64,000 nt of DNA, from the NCBI GenBank assembly GCA_030248215.1, contig JASANG010000258.1, positions 106,128 through 170,127 of the forward strand. The letters are read 5' to 3'. This DNA is from Enoplolaimus lenunculus (lineage: Eukaryota; Nematoda; Enoplea; Enoplida; Thoracostomopsidae). Position 1 is the stretch's first letter; each line of letters opens with the position of its first letter. This document shows, in pieces, positions 50,646 to 61,821 of this stretch. The position numbers and the translations under genes are program-made. The notes under the pieces were generated by a model. That model did not search any database and was not told where the DNA came from. It worked only from the letters and a program-made list of their open reading frames with translations.

Positions 50646-50792
50646 TTTAGCCCTAAGAAAGGCTATTGAGATAAGTATAGCAGCCTTTGAGAGGGCTTTT
50701 TGAGGAAAAACAGTTTTTTTTGTTTTAAGTACAGGGAAACTGTTGGAAAAATAACGGTGGATAGAGATGTAAAAATCTTTATTTATAAATTT

Positions 50793-50880
50793 ACAACCTT
50801 GCTTGTAAGTCAACGAAAACCCTTATACGCCCATCTTGAAAAGTTTTTAGCCCCGCCTCTAGCAAGGTGAGCTAGCTAAA
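50793..50880 (+). mobile_element. Family F right-half fragment
   Basis: ACAACCTTGCTTGTAAGTCA then TCTAGCAAGGTGAGCTAGCT. Confidence 0.6.
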
Positions 50881-50918
50881 CATTTACGTAATATACTTTA
50901 CAAACTGTTCATGCGATA

Positions 50919-51132
50919 GGCCAATGTTATGAACAGGGGCGGAACAGTATTATAAGCATATTCCTAACGCTAATCCTAAGCCTAAGCCTAGGTCTAAGCG
51001 TAAGAATTAGCATATTCCTAGGCTTAAGTCTAAGCCTAAAGCCTACACCATGCAAAAAATTAGTCTAAAGCTTAATCTTACTCGGTTGCAGTGTCACTGA
51101 AAAACGTTCCGCCCCTGATCTTTACATTGGCC
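50919..51132 (+). mobile_element. Family A MITE with 8-bp target duplication
   Basis: GGCCAATGTTATGAACAGGG at the left and TGATCTTTACATTGGCC at the right. Flanks ATGCGATA and ATGCGATC match at seven of eight bases, which fits hAT-type insertion. Confidence 0.87.
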
Positions 51133-51386
51133 ATGCGATCCATACACAATGTAGATATTGATTTATTGTAATTTTAACCCAACCTTTGTCTAAAAAAGGC
51201 TGTTGAAATAGATTTCTTGTCGAGATGAACAACGCTTAACAACGGTGAATATAGCGACAAACGAACAATGGAACCATATAAGCGAACTCGGCGTTCGGTA
51301 GAACGGTTTTGAATTACCAAATGACCTGTGAACTAAAGTTAAAATTACGAAAATTAAATATTTGAAGCAAAATGTAGACGAATATG

Positions 51387-51515
51387 AGCCAATGTTACTT
51401 TAAGGGGTGTAACAGTAGATTAACCGTATTCCTAAGCCTAAGCCTAAGCTAGAATGTAAACCTACTGTTTATAGATCCACCAGAAACCTGGACGCACCTT
51501 AAAGTAACATGGGCC
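51387..51515 (+). mobile_element. Family B MITE, short, with 8-bp target duplication
   Basis: GCCAATGTTACTTTAAGGGG at the left, CACCTTAAAGTAACATGGGC at the right; flanks CGAATATG and CGAATATC. Confidence 0.83.
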
Positions 51516-51730
51516 CGAATATCTAATGGTTTCATACAGTGTGATCTTGTCGTTATTAAGTCAGCAAAAAACAGCGGGTAAATGAATAGTAAAATGCAGG
51601 TGATTCTAATTAAGTAGACTGTAATTGATTCTTACTCAAATTATAGACCCAGGACTCTGCATGTCCGCTGTTATTCGGGTCACGACATCATCAAATCATG
51701 GTGTTTCGTATAAACTGAAACGAAAACATA

Positions 51731-51895
51731 CGGCAAAAATGGTGAGTCAAATTGACTCCCTCCGAAATAGGCTCTACGGGACTACACAAACTGAGTCAAA
51801 GTTTGACTCTGGCGGAGTCTAATTTGACTCAATTTGTGTAGTCCCGTAGAGCCTATTTCATAGGGAGTCAATTTGACTCACCATTTTTTGCAGTG
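51731..51895. mobile_element. Family C foldback element
   Basis: GGCAAAAATGGTGAGTCAAA at the left, TTTGACTCACCATTTTTTGC then AGTG at the right; the arms cover nearly the whole element. Confidence 0.83.
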
Positions 51896-51978
51896 CAGAC
51901 ATTGGCTTTTACCGGAAACGAATATCTTAGAAATTTGATTTTATTTGTGAACTTGTAATGTTTTATTTTAAAAAGTAT

Positions 51979-52160
51979 ATTGCAAAAAATGGTGAGTCAA
52001 ATTGACTTTCTCCGAAATAGGCTCTACGGGACTATACAAACTGAGTCAAATCTGATTCCGCCGCAGTCAAATTTGACTCACTGAGCCGCATGTTTGACTC
52101 TGGCTTAGTCGAATTTTACTCAGTTTGTGGTGTGCCGTAGAGCCTATTTCGGAAAGAAAG
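51979..52160. mobile_element. Family C foldback element, right end lost
   Basis: TATTGCAAAAAATGGTGAGT at the left; ends near CGTAGAGCCTATTTCGG. Confidence 0.75.
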
Positions 52161-52404
52161 GCTTTTTCAAAAAATTGTGCTGGCGATGAAAAATATATAA
52201 TGATTGACTGGCTATAAACTTATGTGTTAGAGTAAAATATCGTGTGGTCAACAGACGAACTGATTATTTGCACTTCCGGGCCACTGATTGGCGGGCCGGC
52301 CGTTTGAAATCTCGGCCGCTTAACAAAATGAACTAATCTCGTTGTTTATGTAATTAGTTTTCTAGATAGTCAAAGGTGTACCGGTTTATATCAAAAAATG
52401 CCAC

Positions 52405-52581
52405 AGCAGTGGCGGATCCAGGATGTCAAAATGGGGGGGCAAAATTTCACAGGTAATAAACTTACTTTTGACCCGCACACAAACCACGAATTATTGTCAT
52501 AAAATTGCTATATAATTTTTGTCGAGATGCTGTTTGGGGGGGCCACGGCCGGGGTGGCCCCCCCATGGATCCGCCATTGTG
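52405..52581. mobile_element. Family O element (GGCGGATCCA ends)
   Basis: GCAGTGGCGGATCCAGGATG at the left and CCATGGATCCGCCATTGTGC at the right form an inverted repeat; GGGGGGG/CCCCCC runs lie inside. One copy only here. Confidence 0.7.
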
Positions 52582-53023
52582 CCACAGATTATGTTATTGT
52601 GTCAGTCTTACACTTCTTGAGTTAATTAATACTTAATAACGAACGGCAATTCAAATTTCGTGATATTTTTTCATATTTGTAAGGTTTCGTCGTTTACAAA
52701 CCTGTAATTTCAATATGACGTCGGAATTTGTTGCAAAACAGCCGTATATAACTTGGCAAAACACCCGGCAACTTCTTAGCTTATCTGTAGCCGATAGGGT
52801 CGTAAAGTTGGGGTCTTATCCGTTTATCCCTCTCACATGGTATCGGCATATATCGACTGACCACGCATGCTGTCTACGCCTCCGGCTGTTGTTTACTATA
52901 AAGGTTCACAGTGAAATTTGTTGATTTTTATTTGCAAAAAAAATCGCTTGAGTTTCCACGTCCAATTATTACAATTTTGCATGTTGTTGTTGTCATGTAT
53001 TCAGTTTATTACAGGTTTAACTA
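52582..53023. other. No gene assigned
   Basis: Two overlapping short + strand frames (52715-52924, 52918-53109) have no recognisable domain; the second runs into a family I element. Confidence 0.4.
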
Positions 53024-53262
53024 AAGCCCTATTCATACGTGCAAGTTTTTGCAGCAAAATGTTTCACGTGCAACTTGCACGCACCGGTTTGGTCACAAAG
53101 CAGCTTTGAAGTTGTTGCAACTGTAAAATGATTCACTGGAATTTATGCTATTTTATTTAATTCGCATCTGTGAACGCAGTTTCAAGTCGGCCGAATTTCT
53201 TGCACCTGCAGTTAGATTGGTCAATTCGGATGTTGCTTTGAAAATACTTGCAGTTGCAAGCT
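53024..53262. mobile_element. Family I MITE, diverged
   Basis: AAGCCCTATTCATACGTGCA at the left; AAATACTTGCAGTTGCAAGC near the right. Confidence 0.65.
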
Positions 53263-53549
53263 CTGCGTAGCTCAAGAACAAAAGGGTTTAAGTCTCAGTT
53301 TTGAACTACTTGTTGTATACGGTTTTTAGGTTCTATACGAACTATTAAAAGATTCCTATTATGTTGTGTGATACTCATTGACTGGTTTTTCTAAAAATAG
53401 TATTTGAAAATTTTTTTCAATGAATATTAATTGCGTTTGAGCAGATAAAGGGATGTATTGATTGCGCATTGTGGGATATTGTTTTCTGGAAGTTTTTTTA
53501 CAAAAATAAACATTTTTAATAGACGTTAATCTTCTAATTGGAAACTGAA

Positions 53550-53645
53550 TAGAAGGGTTGGTTTTTTCGGGAAATATTGAATCGACACTTTTTCGTTTGT
53601 CAGGGTCGGTTTTTTCTGGAAATATTGAATCGACGTTTTTTTGTC
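53550..53645. repeat. Direct repeat, two units of about 55-60 bp
   Basis: GGTTTTTTCGGGAAATATTG then AATCGACACTTTTTCG is followed by GGTTTTTTCTGGAAATATTG then AATCGACGTTTTTTTG. This explains the repeated SIQYFPKKPTL-type text in the - strand frame, which is not a supported gene. Confidence 0.75.
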
Positions 53646-54002
53646 GTTTTTCCGGAAAAGGGAACAAAAAAGAGAAAAACTGAAAAACGTATATAACTTG
53701 TATCTCACGACAGATGCAAACACGTTAACGGATGCTAAATCTGGTGCCAAAATGATACTAAAAATGTCACATGACTGTTTTGCTAAGTATCGACCATGAA
53801 TTAACAACGCCTGACAGGTAATTTTGGTAATTTTGGGATAATTGTTTTTAAAGTTGACGCAAATTAAATTTTGCTAATTGGGCAACACGAATTTTTGTCA
53901 AACCAAAATAATCAAAATATTCGACACTTCGCAACAAAACGCACAGTTAACAAATTCCAAAAACTGACTATTTTCAATTTTCTTATTGAAAAGTTGCTCC
54001 TA

Positions 54003-54257
54003 TACTGTAAATTGCAGTGAGTTGATTTTAACTCAGAATGAGTTGAATCACTCAGTCTGAGAGTTAGGACTATCAGAACTCAGAAATTTGAGTTGATTTA
54101 ATTCATTCTGAGTTAAGTAATCAACACTGCCCAGGGTCAACTCAACTCAGACTGAGAATTGACTCAAATAAGAGTGAGTTAATGTTTACTGATATTAATT
54201 CAGAAATAATCAACTCGCTAGCTGAATTGATTAGTCAACTCATTGGAATTTACAGTG
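54003..54257. mobile_element. Family D foldback element, best copy
   Basis: TACTGTAAATTGCAGTGAGT at the left and ATTGGAATTTACAGTG then TA at the right. Arms are dense with TGAGTTGA/TCAACTCA. The layout is the same as family C but with GAGTTGA in place of GAGTCAA. Confidence 0.82.
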
Positions 54258-54596
54258 TACGTGAACTGACTGCGAGCCTAACTTTTAAGGGTCCAAAGGT
54301 TGTCGAATACGAGATTTATACAAGACCTGGTTTAAGATCAAGATACTTTGAGTAAATCATTCAACCAACTTGAATACAAAACGTACTTCGATGGCTGAAG
54401 GTATAGCGCGAAGATAGTATCAACCTAATATAAATTGCCCTTCTCAAATATTATCCAATACAAATGATATTATAATCTAAAATTAGAAAACTAAAATTTC
54501 ACAAACACTCAAAAAAGTGCTAAATTTATGCCTCGAAATTAAACTAATTTCGTTATTTTGCAACAGTTGCGGTCTATCGCTGAACTGAATGGCGCT

Positions 54597-54692
54597 ATAC
54601 ATACACGCACACACACATATATATACATATATACATATATATAGATATATATATTATATTATATTATATTATATTATATTATATATATATAT
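54597..54692. repeat. AC/TA microsatellite
   Basis: ACACACACATATATATAC grading into (TATAT)n. Confidence 0.95.
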
Positions 54693-54699
54693 ATCAGAG

Positions 54700-54995
54700 T
54701 GCGAGCGGATATTAAAAACTGACGGAGCCGGATAATATAATATCTGACCGGAGCGGAAGCCGGATAACGAATTCAACTATAATACTAGATTGCATTCTAA
54801 TTTCTAATCGTAACGTACAGTTTTTCCTTCCGCGTTCTAAGACACCCAAAGTGTTTACGTGACAAAGTTTAACATCTCACGCGGATGCATGTTTAGCCCT
54901 TTAAGAACGTCCGTATTATACTATTTCATGTTTTGTAGCGTTGTGGGGCCGGATGTCGATTTTTTGCCGGAGCCGGATATCCGGTCGGATCCTGA
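54700..54995. repeat. Family J-like GGATATCCGG-rich repeat
   Basis: GAGCGGATATTAAAAACTGA at the left and GCCGGATATCCGGTCGGATC at the right; an inverted-repeat-like composite. Confidence 0.5.
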
Positions 54996-55255
54996 TATAT
55001 AGATATATACCAAATATATTTTTGAACAATGTGTTATGAATTGCCCACAAAAAGACATTCTATCCGGTTAAGTGTGAACGTGATACAATTTTAATATTAA
55101 AAACATCATTGTTTCAAATGTATTTTTGAAGAAACTTTTCGGTAAATTATAACTCGAAACATCACCATTTGAAACAGATAACTTTGTGGTTTCAAATATT
55201 TTTGAATAGAAGTTTAATAATAACATAGCTATTTCAGTAGATTCCATAAAATGTT

Positions 55256-55454
55256 TGGCACATGTTCCTTTAAAGGTCGTCCAGGTTTTTGGTGGGTCTA
55301 TAAAAGAGTAGGTTTAGATTCTAGATTACATTATTTTTGCTTAAGCTTAGGCTCAGGCTTAGGCTTAGGAACTCATTTTTCGAACGCTTAGGCTTCGTCT
55401 TAGGCTTAGGAATACGCTTAATCTACTGTTACGCCCGTTAAAGTAACACCGGCC
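55256..55454 (-). mobile_element. Family B MITE with exact 8-bp target duplication
   Basis: GGCACATGTTCCTTTAAAGG at the left, CCGTTAAAGTAACACCGGCC at the right; the flanks are AAATGTTT on both sides, a perfect 8-bp match. Confidence 0.88.
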
Positions 55455-55589
55455 AAATGTTTTTATGTTTAGTTCGCGTGATCAATAAAATAAAAATTCA
55501 AAAAATACGGAACTGCGGCGGCAGCACGGGGATTTTTCGCAAAATAGGTCCAAAATTGGACCTACATTGAAGCATTTAAACAAGCATGA

Positions 55590-55940
55590 CTCGTCTTGGA
55601 ACTGGCTACCCTAATAAAAATCTTGTTCGCTTAGCTCATGTGAACAACAAATGTTAGCCGTCACGCGTTTCCCACCAAAACAGCACCGGATTAAGGTGGT
55701 GAGAGGGCCGGAACCCACGTGGCCAGAAGGTCTGGGTCCCGTATGATTCGGAGACACGGGGCCAAAATGACTAGCAGGCCTCGTTATTAACCATAATTGT
55801 TTAATACACCTGTTATCAATTGAACCATATCGTCGGATTTTGATTGGTGGGAGGCCCTCTTTTGGTGGGAGGCAAGGGGTATTGAGTCTATATTTTGGCT
55901 GAACCCAAATATCACTTGCCAACGTTTTAACCAGCATGTC
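55590..55940 (-). repeat. GC-richer unassigned element, possible SINE
   Basis: Stands out from its AT-rich surroundings. On the - strand it holds CACGTGGGTTCCGGCCCTC (loosely B-box-like). A 108-codon - strand frame covers it but has no recognisable domain. Nature uncertain. Confidence 0.3.
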
Positions 55941-55962
55941 GCAAAAGGGTGGAACCCCAACT

Positions 55963-56210
55963 GGCCAATGTGAAAAACATGGGCGGAATCAGTATTATAA
56001 GCTTATTCCTAAGCCTAAGCCTAAGCCTAAGCCTTAGCGTAAGAATGTGGTTACTCCTAAGCCTAAGCCTAAGCCGTAGCGTAAAAATGTGGTTATTCCT
56101 AAGCCTAAGTCTAAACCTAAGCCTAAGCCAAGCAAAAAACAGTCTAAAGCTTAAGCTTACTCTATTGCAGTCCCACATAAAAACGTACCGCCCCTGATCT
56201 TTACATGGTC
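55963..56210 (+). mobile_element. Family A MITE with exact 8-bp target duplication
   Basis: GGCCAATGTGAAAAACATGG at the left, CCCTGATCTTTACATGGTC at the right; CCCCAACT flanks both sides. Confidence 0.88.
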
Positions 56211-56349
56211 CCCCAACTGAACGTAAAGCTTCAATTAACGTCAAAGTTTGCAACAGACCCATACTGAACCGTAAAGCTTACAATTCACAAACAACTGTAA
56301 TATATTTCATTACTTTTCGTTAAAATTCCACACCGTATATTCTAATACG

Positions 56350-56607
56350 GTGTCCTTCCCCACGGATATAATCCCAAAATTATTGTGCTGTCCGAAAGCT
56401 CACACAGTCCCTCAAGAATGTGATCCCAGCAATGAACATCCTGGATTCTGCCAAGATTTAGAGGCGCTGGGTGCAGTAACATCTGTACACCTACGTACTT
56501 GTGTCCCACAATACACATGTTTAGGTTCCAAGCCCATTTCGATAAGAAGACCCCAGCATAAGTTTGTGATACAAATATTACAGAAAGACACAGGAAAAGC
56601 TCATTAA
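56350..56607 (+). other. Cysteine-rich open frame, candidate coding segment
   Basis: The 85-codon frame sits in repeat-free sequence and is less AT-rich than its surroundings. It reads IIPKLLCCPKAHTVPQECDP, SNEHPGFCQDLEALGAVTSV, HLRTCVPQYTCLGSKPISIR, RPQHKFVIQILQKDTGKAH. Six cysteines lie within about 48 residues. No signal peptide or clear Kozak context is visible. An acceptor-like CACACAG falls inside it at about 56400. I recognise no family; chance is possible. Confidence 0.3.
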
Positions 56608-57255
56608 TATATTTATAGCATTTATATATTCTGTGTTGTTTCTAAGGCTCAAACAATATTTGTTAGGCTGATCCTGTATTTGGTTTGTTCTCATGTTTGG
56701 TTCGTAGTTTAGTTTCAACTGAACCGAAATATTGGGTATCGAGGAATTTTGATTGGCTGAAACCAGCGTCGAAAAACGAGTGAAGTATCGGTTTTTAAGA
56801 ATATTAACACGGTATAAACTGATAGTAAAAATAAAACGGAAACAGATAGTGATTATTCATTTTGCCACCTTAAACTCTATAAAGGTAGCTAAGCGCAACT
56901 GTGTAAGGTACACTTGTCAGAATTAGAACAGTATTTGATCGCGTTTGACGAATCTAAAATCATTCGTTTGCTCGTCTGAGGGCTTGAGGCACTATTTTGT
57001 CCATTTTGCTTATTTCCGTCATTTGCGTAAATCTTTGAAATGTATATATGTATATCCATTATTTTTCTCGGGGTCACAACTCAGAGGTTTCTACACGCCA
57101 TGCGAGTAAAACGGGGCCACCCAATAGGAACCTGCTTCCAATTTTGACTTTGCTGCGGGTTTATTGTATTCGTTGCATCGAACGTTGTAAAAGCGATGCT
57201 CAGATTCTGAAGAACACCGCTGTATTATGGTGACCTATTAAAACTCTTCAAAAAT

Positions 57256-57531
57256 TTGTCCCACGACCAATCATCAGCCAAAAAAATTGTCCCACGACCA
57301 ATCATCAGCCAGAAAATTTGTCCCACGACCAATCATCAGCCAGAAAATTTGTCCCACGACCAATCATCAGCCAGAAAATTTGTCCCACGACCAATCATCA
57401 GCCAAAAAAATTGTCCCACGACCAATCATCAGCCAAAAAATTGTCCCACGACCAATCAACAGCCAAAAAAATTGACCCACGACCAATCATCAGCCAAAAA
57501 GTTTGTCCCACGACCAATCATCAGCCAATGA
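57256..57531. repeat. 31-bp tandem array, about 9 copies
   Basis: Unit joins TTGTCCCACGACCAATCATC and AGCCAGAAAAT or AGCCAAAAAAA. CCAAT occurs in every unit. It is open in all three + frames because 31 is not a multiple of 3 and the unit lacks stops. Confidence 0.95.
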
Positions 57532-57587
57532 CCTATTTGTAATTTTGACATCACCAACTGGTTTAAAGGCAGTTTGGCTATTGCCTG

Positions 57588-57765
57588 CGCCAATGTTACT
57601 TTTAGGGCCGCAACAGCAGATTAACCGCAATCTTAAACCTAAGCCTAAGCTTTGGAAAAGCGTATTCCTAAGCCTAAGCCTACGTCAAAAATGTAGTCTA
57701 AAATGAAAGCCTACCCAATTACAGATCCACCAGAAACCGGGACGACCCTAATAGTAGCATGGGCC
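57588..57765 (+). mobile_element. Family B MITE
   Basis: GCCAATGTTACTTTTAGGGC at the left, GACCCTAATAGTAGCATGGG at the right. Confidence 0.77.
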
Positions 57766-57980
57766 ATAACCAGAATTGCATTCCAAAGATTTAGCACAAA
57801 TTATTAAAATTCACACTGTTTTGCACTGAGAACTCCTGAAAAACATGGTTTGACGATCAAAGAATTATCACAGTTTATTAATGGTTATTTCGAATTCTCA
57901 TGACAAATCGTTACATAAATTAATTACCGCGAACCAATGGTCGTCAGCGTGAGCCGGTAAAGATAAACGACTGAAATATC

Positions 57981-58182
57981 GGCCCATGTTACTTTAAGGG
58001 GCGTCCAAGTTTCTGGTGGGTCCATAAGAGAATAGGTTTAGATTCTAGATTACATTTTTTTTTGTTTAGACTTAGGCTTAGGCTTACAGGCTTAGGCTTA
58101 GGAACACATTTTTGCAACGCTTAAGTTTAGGCTTAGGCGTAGGAATACGCTTAATCTACTGTTACGCCCATTAATATTGGTC
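57981..58182 (-). mobile_element. Family B MITE with 8-bp target duplication
   Basis: GGCCCATGTTACTTTAAGGG at the left; TTACGCCCATTAATATTGGT at the right; flanks GAAATATC and GAAATATT. Confidence 0.8.
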
Positions 58183-58410
58183 GAAATATTGAACGCTAGA
58201 TTAGAATTGGTAAATTATTCAGCGATTATGGGAAAGTCAGTATTTCTACCTGTCAAAAAACTTATTGAAACGAACGATCCTTGTAAGCTTCATCTGAATA
58301 CACTATGAGGATATATTTTGCGGCAGTTCGGTATATTTGGGAACGGATCCGAAATTACATTTGAAATAACCGTTTTCACCATGGCGTTAGCATATCACTA
58401 TCAGTGGTTT

Positions 58411-58690
58411 CAATAGTTACTTTAATGTGAACTGACTTCAAATCAGAATGAGTTGAATCACATAGTCTAACTTAAGACTGTCACAACTCAGAATTCTAAG
58501 GTATAACGCAAAAATTGCGTTCCTACCAAATAATGTTTACTTTAAGGGGCGAAACAGTATCACTGTAAATTCCAATGAACTGATTTTAAATCAGAATGAG
58601 TTGAATCATTGCAGCCTAAATTAAGACTATCACAACGCAGAATTCTGAGGTATAACGCAAAAATTGCGTTGAACCTACCATAACGCGTAT
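58411..58690. mobile_element. Two tandem diverged family D elements around a family B end
   Basis: GAATGAGTTGAATCA and GTATAACGCAAAAATTGCGT occur twice (about 58447/58501 and 58597/58651). Between them GTTTACTTTAAGGGGCGAAA (about 58529) is a lone family B left end, directly followed by CACTGTAAATTCCAATGAAC. Confidence 0.65.
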
Positions 58691-59150
58691 TACAGGATAC
58701 TCTGTGACACGTATGATCTGGCTACGGTCCTGGTGTCATTACTGGCCCAAATATCAATTTGTTACACCTGTGGAGCCATGTATACGGTTCCACCAAGGCA
58801 TAGCATTGATCTCGACTGGAGTTTTTCCATAATGAAAGCTTTTGATAATGTGATTTGATAAACGAAAATATGTTTATATTTCGTGTGAACCAGCTAATTA
58901 ATAAATATTATGCAACATTTTGTCAATTTAGGCCTTTACACGATGATTTATGAACGACCGAATGTGGAACGAGTGAAACTTTGGTAATAATGATTTTTTT
59001 CGCATTTGAGCCTGGAACATCCATTGCTTTTTAAATAAACACAATAAACATGAGATTTTGAGAAATCGAAATGGTTACAATTCGGGTTTTATATATTGTG
59101 AAGAATTGCTGTTACACGCAACTGAGAGACAGTGATTTTATTAATGAAAA

Positions 59151-59440
59151 AATTCCCAGTTAGTATTTATAACCGTTTAACTCATAGAGTATACTACGAG
59201 CAACTAAATACAAGTAATATATGAGCAACTTTTACCTTGAAAACGTATCTCATATGAAATTGAAAATACTCATATGAGAAAGGGTTAATGGAAAAATTCT
59301 CAGTTAGCATCTATAACCCTTGAACTCACAGCGTTTACTGTGAGCAACTAAATAGAAGTAATATATTAGCAACTTACCTTGAAAGTGTATCTCATATATT
59401 AATTGAAAATATTCAAGTGAGAAAGGGTTAAGGGAAAAAT
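59151..59440 (-). mobile_element. Two internally deleted family H copies in tandem
   Basis: Each copy (about 59177-59288 and 59317-59431) keeps AGCAACTAAATA and ends ATATGAGAAAGGGTTAA or AAGTGAGAAAGGGTTAA but lacks the tRNA-like core. Their flank AAAAATTC(C/T)CAGTTAG(T/C)AT is repeated with them, so element plus flank was duplicated (about 140-bp period). Confidence 0.72.
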
Positions 59441-60086
59441 TCTCTGCTAGTATCTATAATCGCTAGTTATTGGTAGAACTGTGAAATGTTTAATTTCTGG
59501 GAATATTTCCGTGCGCGTAGCACCTATTGCCAGTTAATGACGGATATATTAAAGAATTGCATTACAACATAAACCTTGAATACTTTGCCTGCGGTTCTGT
59601 TTACATTACACCTGTATATTTCTGACATTTTGCGGCAATGGCCACTGACCCATTCTGCAATCTGAAACAGTCGGCACAACTCGTAGCTGTTTCAAATAAA
59701 CAAAACTTAAACCTAAACTAACTTTGATTTCTTTTGGAACTTAGTTATAAAATTTTTTACTTTTTAAAATCCTCATTGGTCGGCGAGTAATTCTGATATA
59801 GTATATACACTTCGATTTTACTATTCCTTTTATTATTGTCAAAAAATATTTATATATACTCCAGTGAAAGATTTCACTATATTTTGCTAAAAGGCAATGG
59901 ATACCAGATTATCTGAAGCGTTTTATCTCACCGCCGGAGTTTTGAGTTAGTTGTGACACAATGGTTTTAGCTTTTTGTTTGATAAGTAATTTCTGAGCGG
60001 CAACACTAATACATATGTGTATATGTATGCATTTATATATAAAATTCAGGATATTAGTCTAAAACCCTGTTTAAACTTTCTATTCT
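59441..60086. other. No feature recognised
   Basis: AT-rich sequence. Confidence 0.45.
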
Positions 60087-60301
60087 CGCCCCATACTCTC
60101 AAATCTGTGTAGCACCTATTACCAGTTGGTGATAGTTCTTGCAACTTTTCAATCAGTGAATGCTGATGCTCAAATTTCAGCACACTTTTGGCACATGGTT
60201 TGCTCTACTTCTGTACCAAGTTTGAGCTCAGCAATTGTAACGAGTTTGGAACTCTATTACTAACTGTTGATAGTTGCTATATCCATTGAAAATATGGACC
60301 C
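60087..60301. mobile_element. Family M element
   Basis: GCCCCATACTCTCAAATCTG at the left and CATTGAAAATATGGACCC at the right; TACCAGTTGGTGATAGTT is mirrored by ACTAACTGTTGATAGTTGC. Orientation relative to 47955 is ambiguous because the arms are alike. Confidence 0.62.
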
Positions 60302-60737
60302 TTATCTTAAAAAATTTCAGAAAAATATTCACTTGTTTTTCGCTGCATATATGGTTCACGTCCTGGAACACACCGTACTCGCATTCTCGCATGTTGCACA
60401 ATATGCGAGAACAACGAAAAGATGAATAAAACCTATATTTGTAAGCGGCACCGTTGCTAATTTCGCAGTATTATAAGTTAACCTAAATGAGATCGATAGT
60501 TCAAATTAGATACAGAAAGCCTAAATTACAAAAGTAGCCTAAAACGCCTAAGAAATACTGTAGTACTTGAAATAGGCTAACCGTTGATATAGTAGGTTAT
60601 CCACGTAATAGCGCTTGCACTACTGCGCATACATTCAGACTCGACCATATGTCATATATAAACAGAACTGTATTCAGTGTATAGGAATATATTTGAACGG
60701 GTAGACAGTATATTCTGTTGACGGACTTCGTGATATC

Positions 60738-60976
60738 AGCAAAGATCAGGGGCGGAACGTTTTTTTTCGCGGGATTACAATAGAATAAGCTTAAGCTTTA
60801 GACTATTTGTTTTTGCTTGGCTTACGCTTAGGCTTAGGCTTTAGGCTTAGGTATAAACTCATTCTTACGCTTTATTAGGCTTAAGCTTAGACATAGTCTT
60901 AGGTATCAGGTCATTCTCACGCTTAGGCTTAGGAAAATGCTTATACTACTGTTACGGCCATGTTCTATACATTGGC
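60738..60976 (-). mobile_element. Family A MITE
   Basis: CAAAGATCAGGGGCGGAACG at the left, TACGGCCATGTTCTATACAT then TGGC at the right. Confidence 0.8.
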
Positions 60977-61086
60977 TACATCTTGTAAGATTTGACGTTT
61001 TTCGCTTGAGCATATTCAAAGAAAAGTTGCATCTGAAACTTGTAGGATTTGGAAAACCGAACGGAAACTTTTAGTAAGTAAATGTT

Positions 61087-61260
61087 GACCCGTAGACAAT
61101 GGGGGGCAGGAGGGGGGGCTGAGGGCCCCCCCCCCGGAAAAATTTTGGTTCCCCCTAGGAAATTTTTAAAATTGGTTACAAGTCATTAAAAATCCTTGAA
61201 TGCCCCTCCTTAAAAATTTTCAGCCCCCCCCCCCCCCGCAAGGTGAGCTGGCAACGCGCC
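61087..61260 (+). mobile_element. Family F MITE
   Basis: ACCCGTAGACAATGGGGGGC at the left; GCAAGGTGAGCTGGCAACGC at the right, long C/G runs. Confidence 0.75.
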
Positions 61261-61438
61261 TAAGTAAATGACAAGCATGCAAAAACATTGGTAATGTAAT
61301 TTGCAGAATGGAAGTTTACCGCACATGCACTTCAACAGAAATGCAACAAAATTGCAATTATGCGCTTCAAAAAGCAATAAACATATATTTTTCACTGACA
61401 TCGCTAATATAATTGGAAAAACAAAACTGGCAATTCTC

Positions 61439-61602
61439 AGGCGCGTAGCCAGCTCACCTTGTTAGGGGGGGTGGCTAAAAAAATTTCAGAAGAGGCATTT
61501 AAAGGTTTTCAATGACTTACAAGCAAGGCTAAAAATCTTCTAGGGGGGCCAAAATTTTTTCAGGGGGGCTAAGCTCCTCCTGGTCGCCTTTGGCTACGGG
61601 CC
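61439..61602 (-). mobile_element. Family F MITE, reference copy
   Basis: AGGCGCGTAGCCAGCTCACC at the left and TTTGGCTACGGGCC at the right; GACTTACAAGCAAGGCTAAA core. About 160 bp, C/G-rich rims around an AAAATTTT-rich centre. Confidence 0.82.
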
Positions 61603-61666
61603 GGTCGCAATTATGCAACTTGAAGTATTATTTAAATTTTTTATTAATGTTTTATTTTCATTTTAG

Positions 61667-61821
61667 GTTTTGAAACGAACCTAACACTGATACAGGCTCT
61701 TAACAGTTTTAAACCAAATTATTGCGATCAGCCAGCATACAGTTGTATGACCCGCTGCCCAAAAATATGTTTGGGGAGGGTCGACCTTTTCCGGCTTACT
61801 CCCCCTGGCAAAATCAGTTAA
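61667..61821 (+). CDS. Weak candidate terminal exon, phase-compatible with the polyQ exon
   Basis: Acceptor TTTTCATTTTAG ends at 61666. Joined to the single base left over from 38045 the sequence is open for 51 codons to TAA at 61819-61821: GFETNLTLIQALNSFKPNYC, DQPAYSCMTRCPKICLGRVD, LFRLTPPGKIS. Acceptor quality and phase agree, but an open run of this length can arise by chance and the implied intron would be about 23.6 kb. No family recognised. Confidence 0.25.

Noticed and set aside
53359-53807. Overlapping - strand frames with repeated SIQYFPKKPTL text
   Set aside because: Explained by a short direct DNA repeat; the two frames overlap each other and show no known domain.
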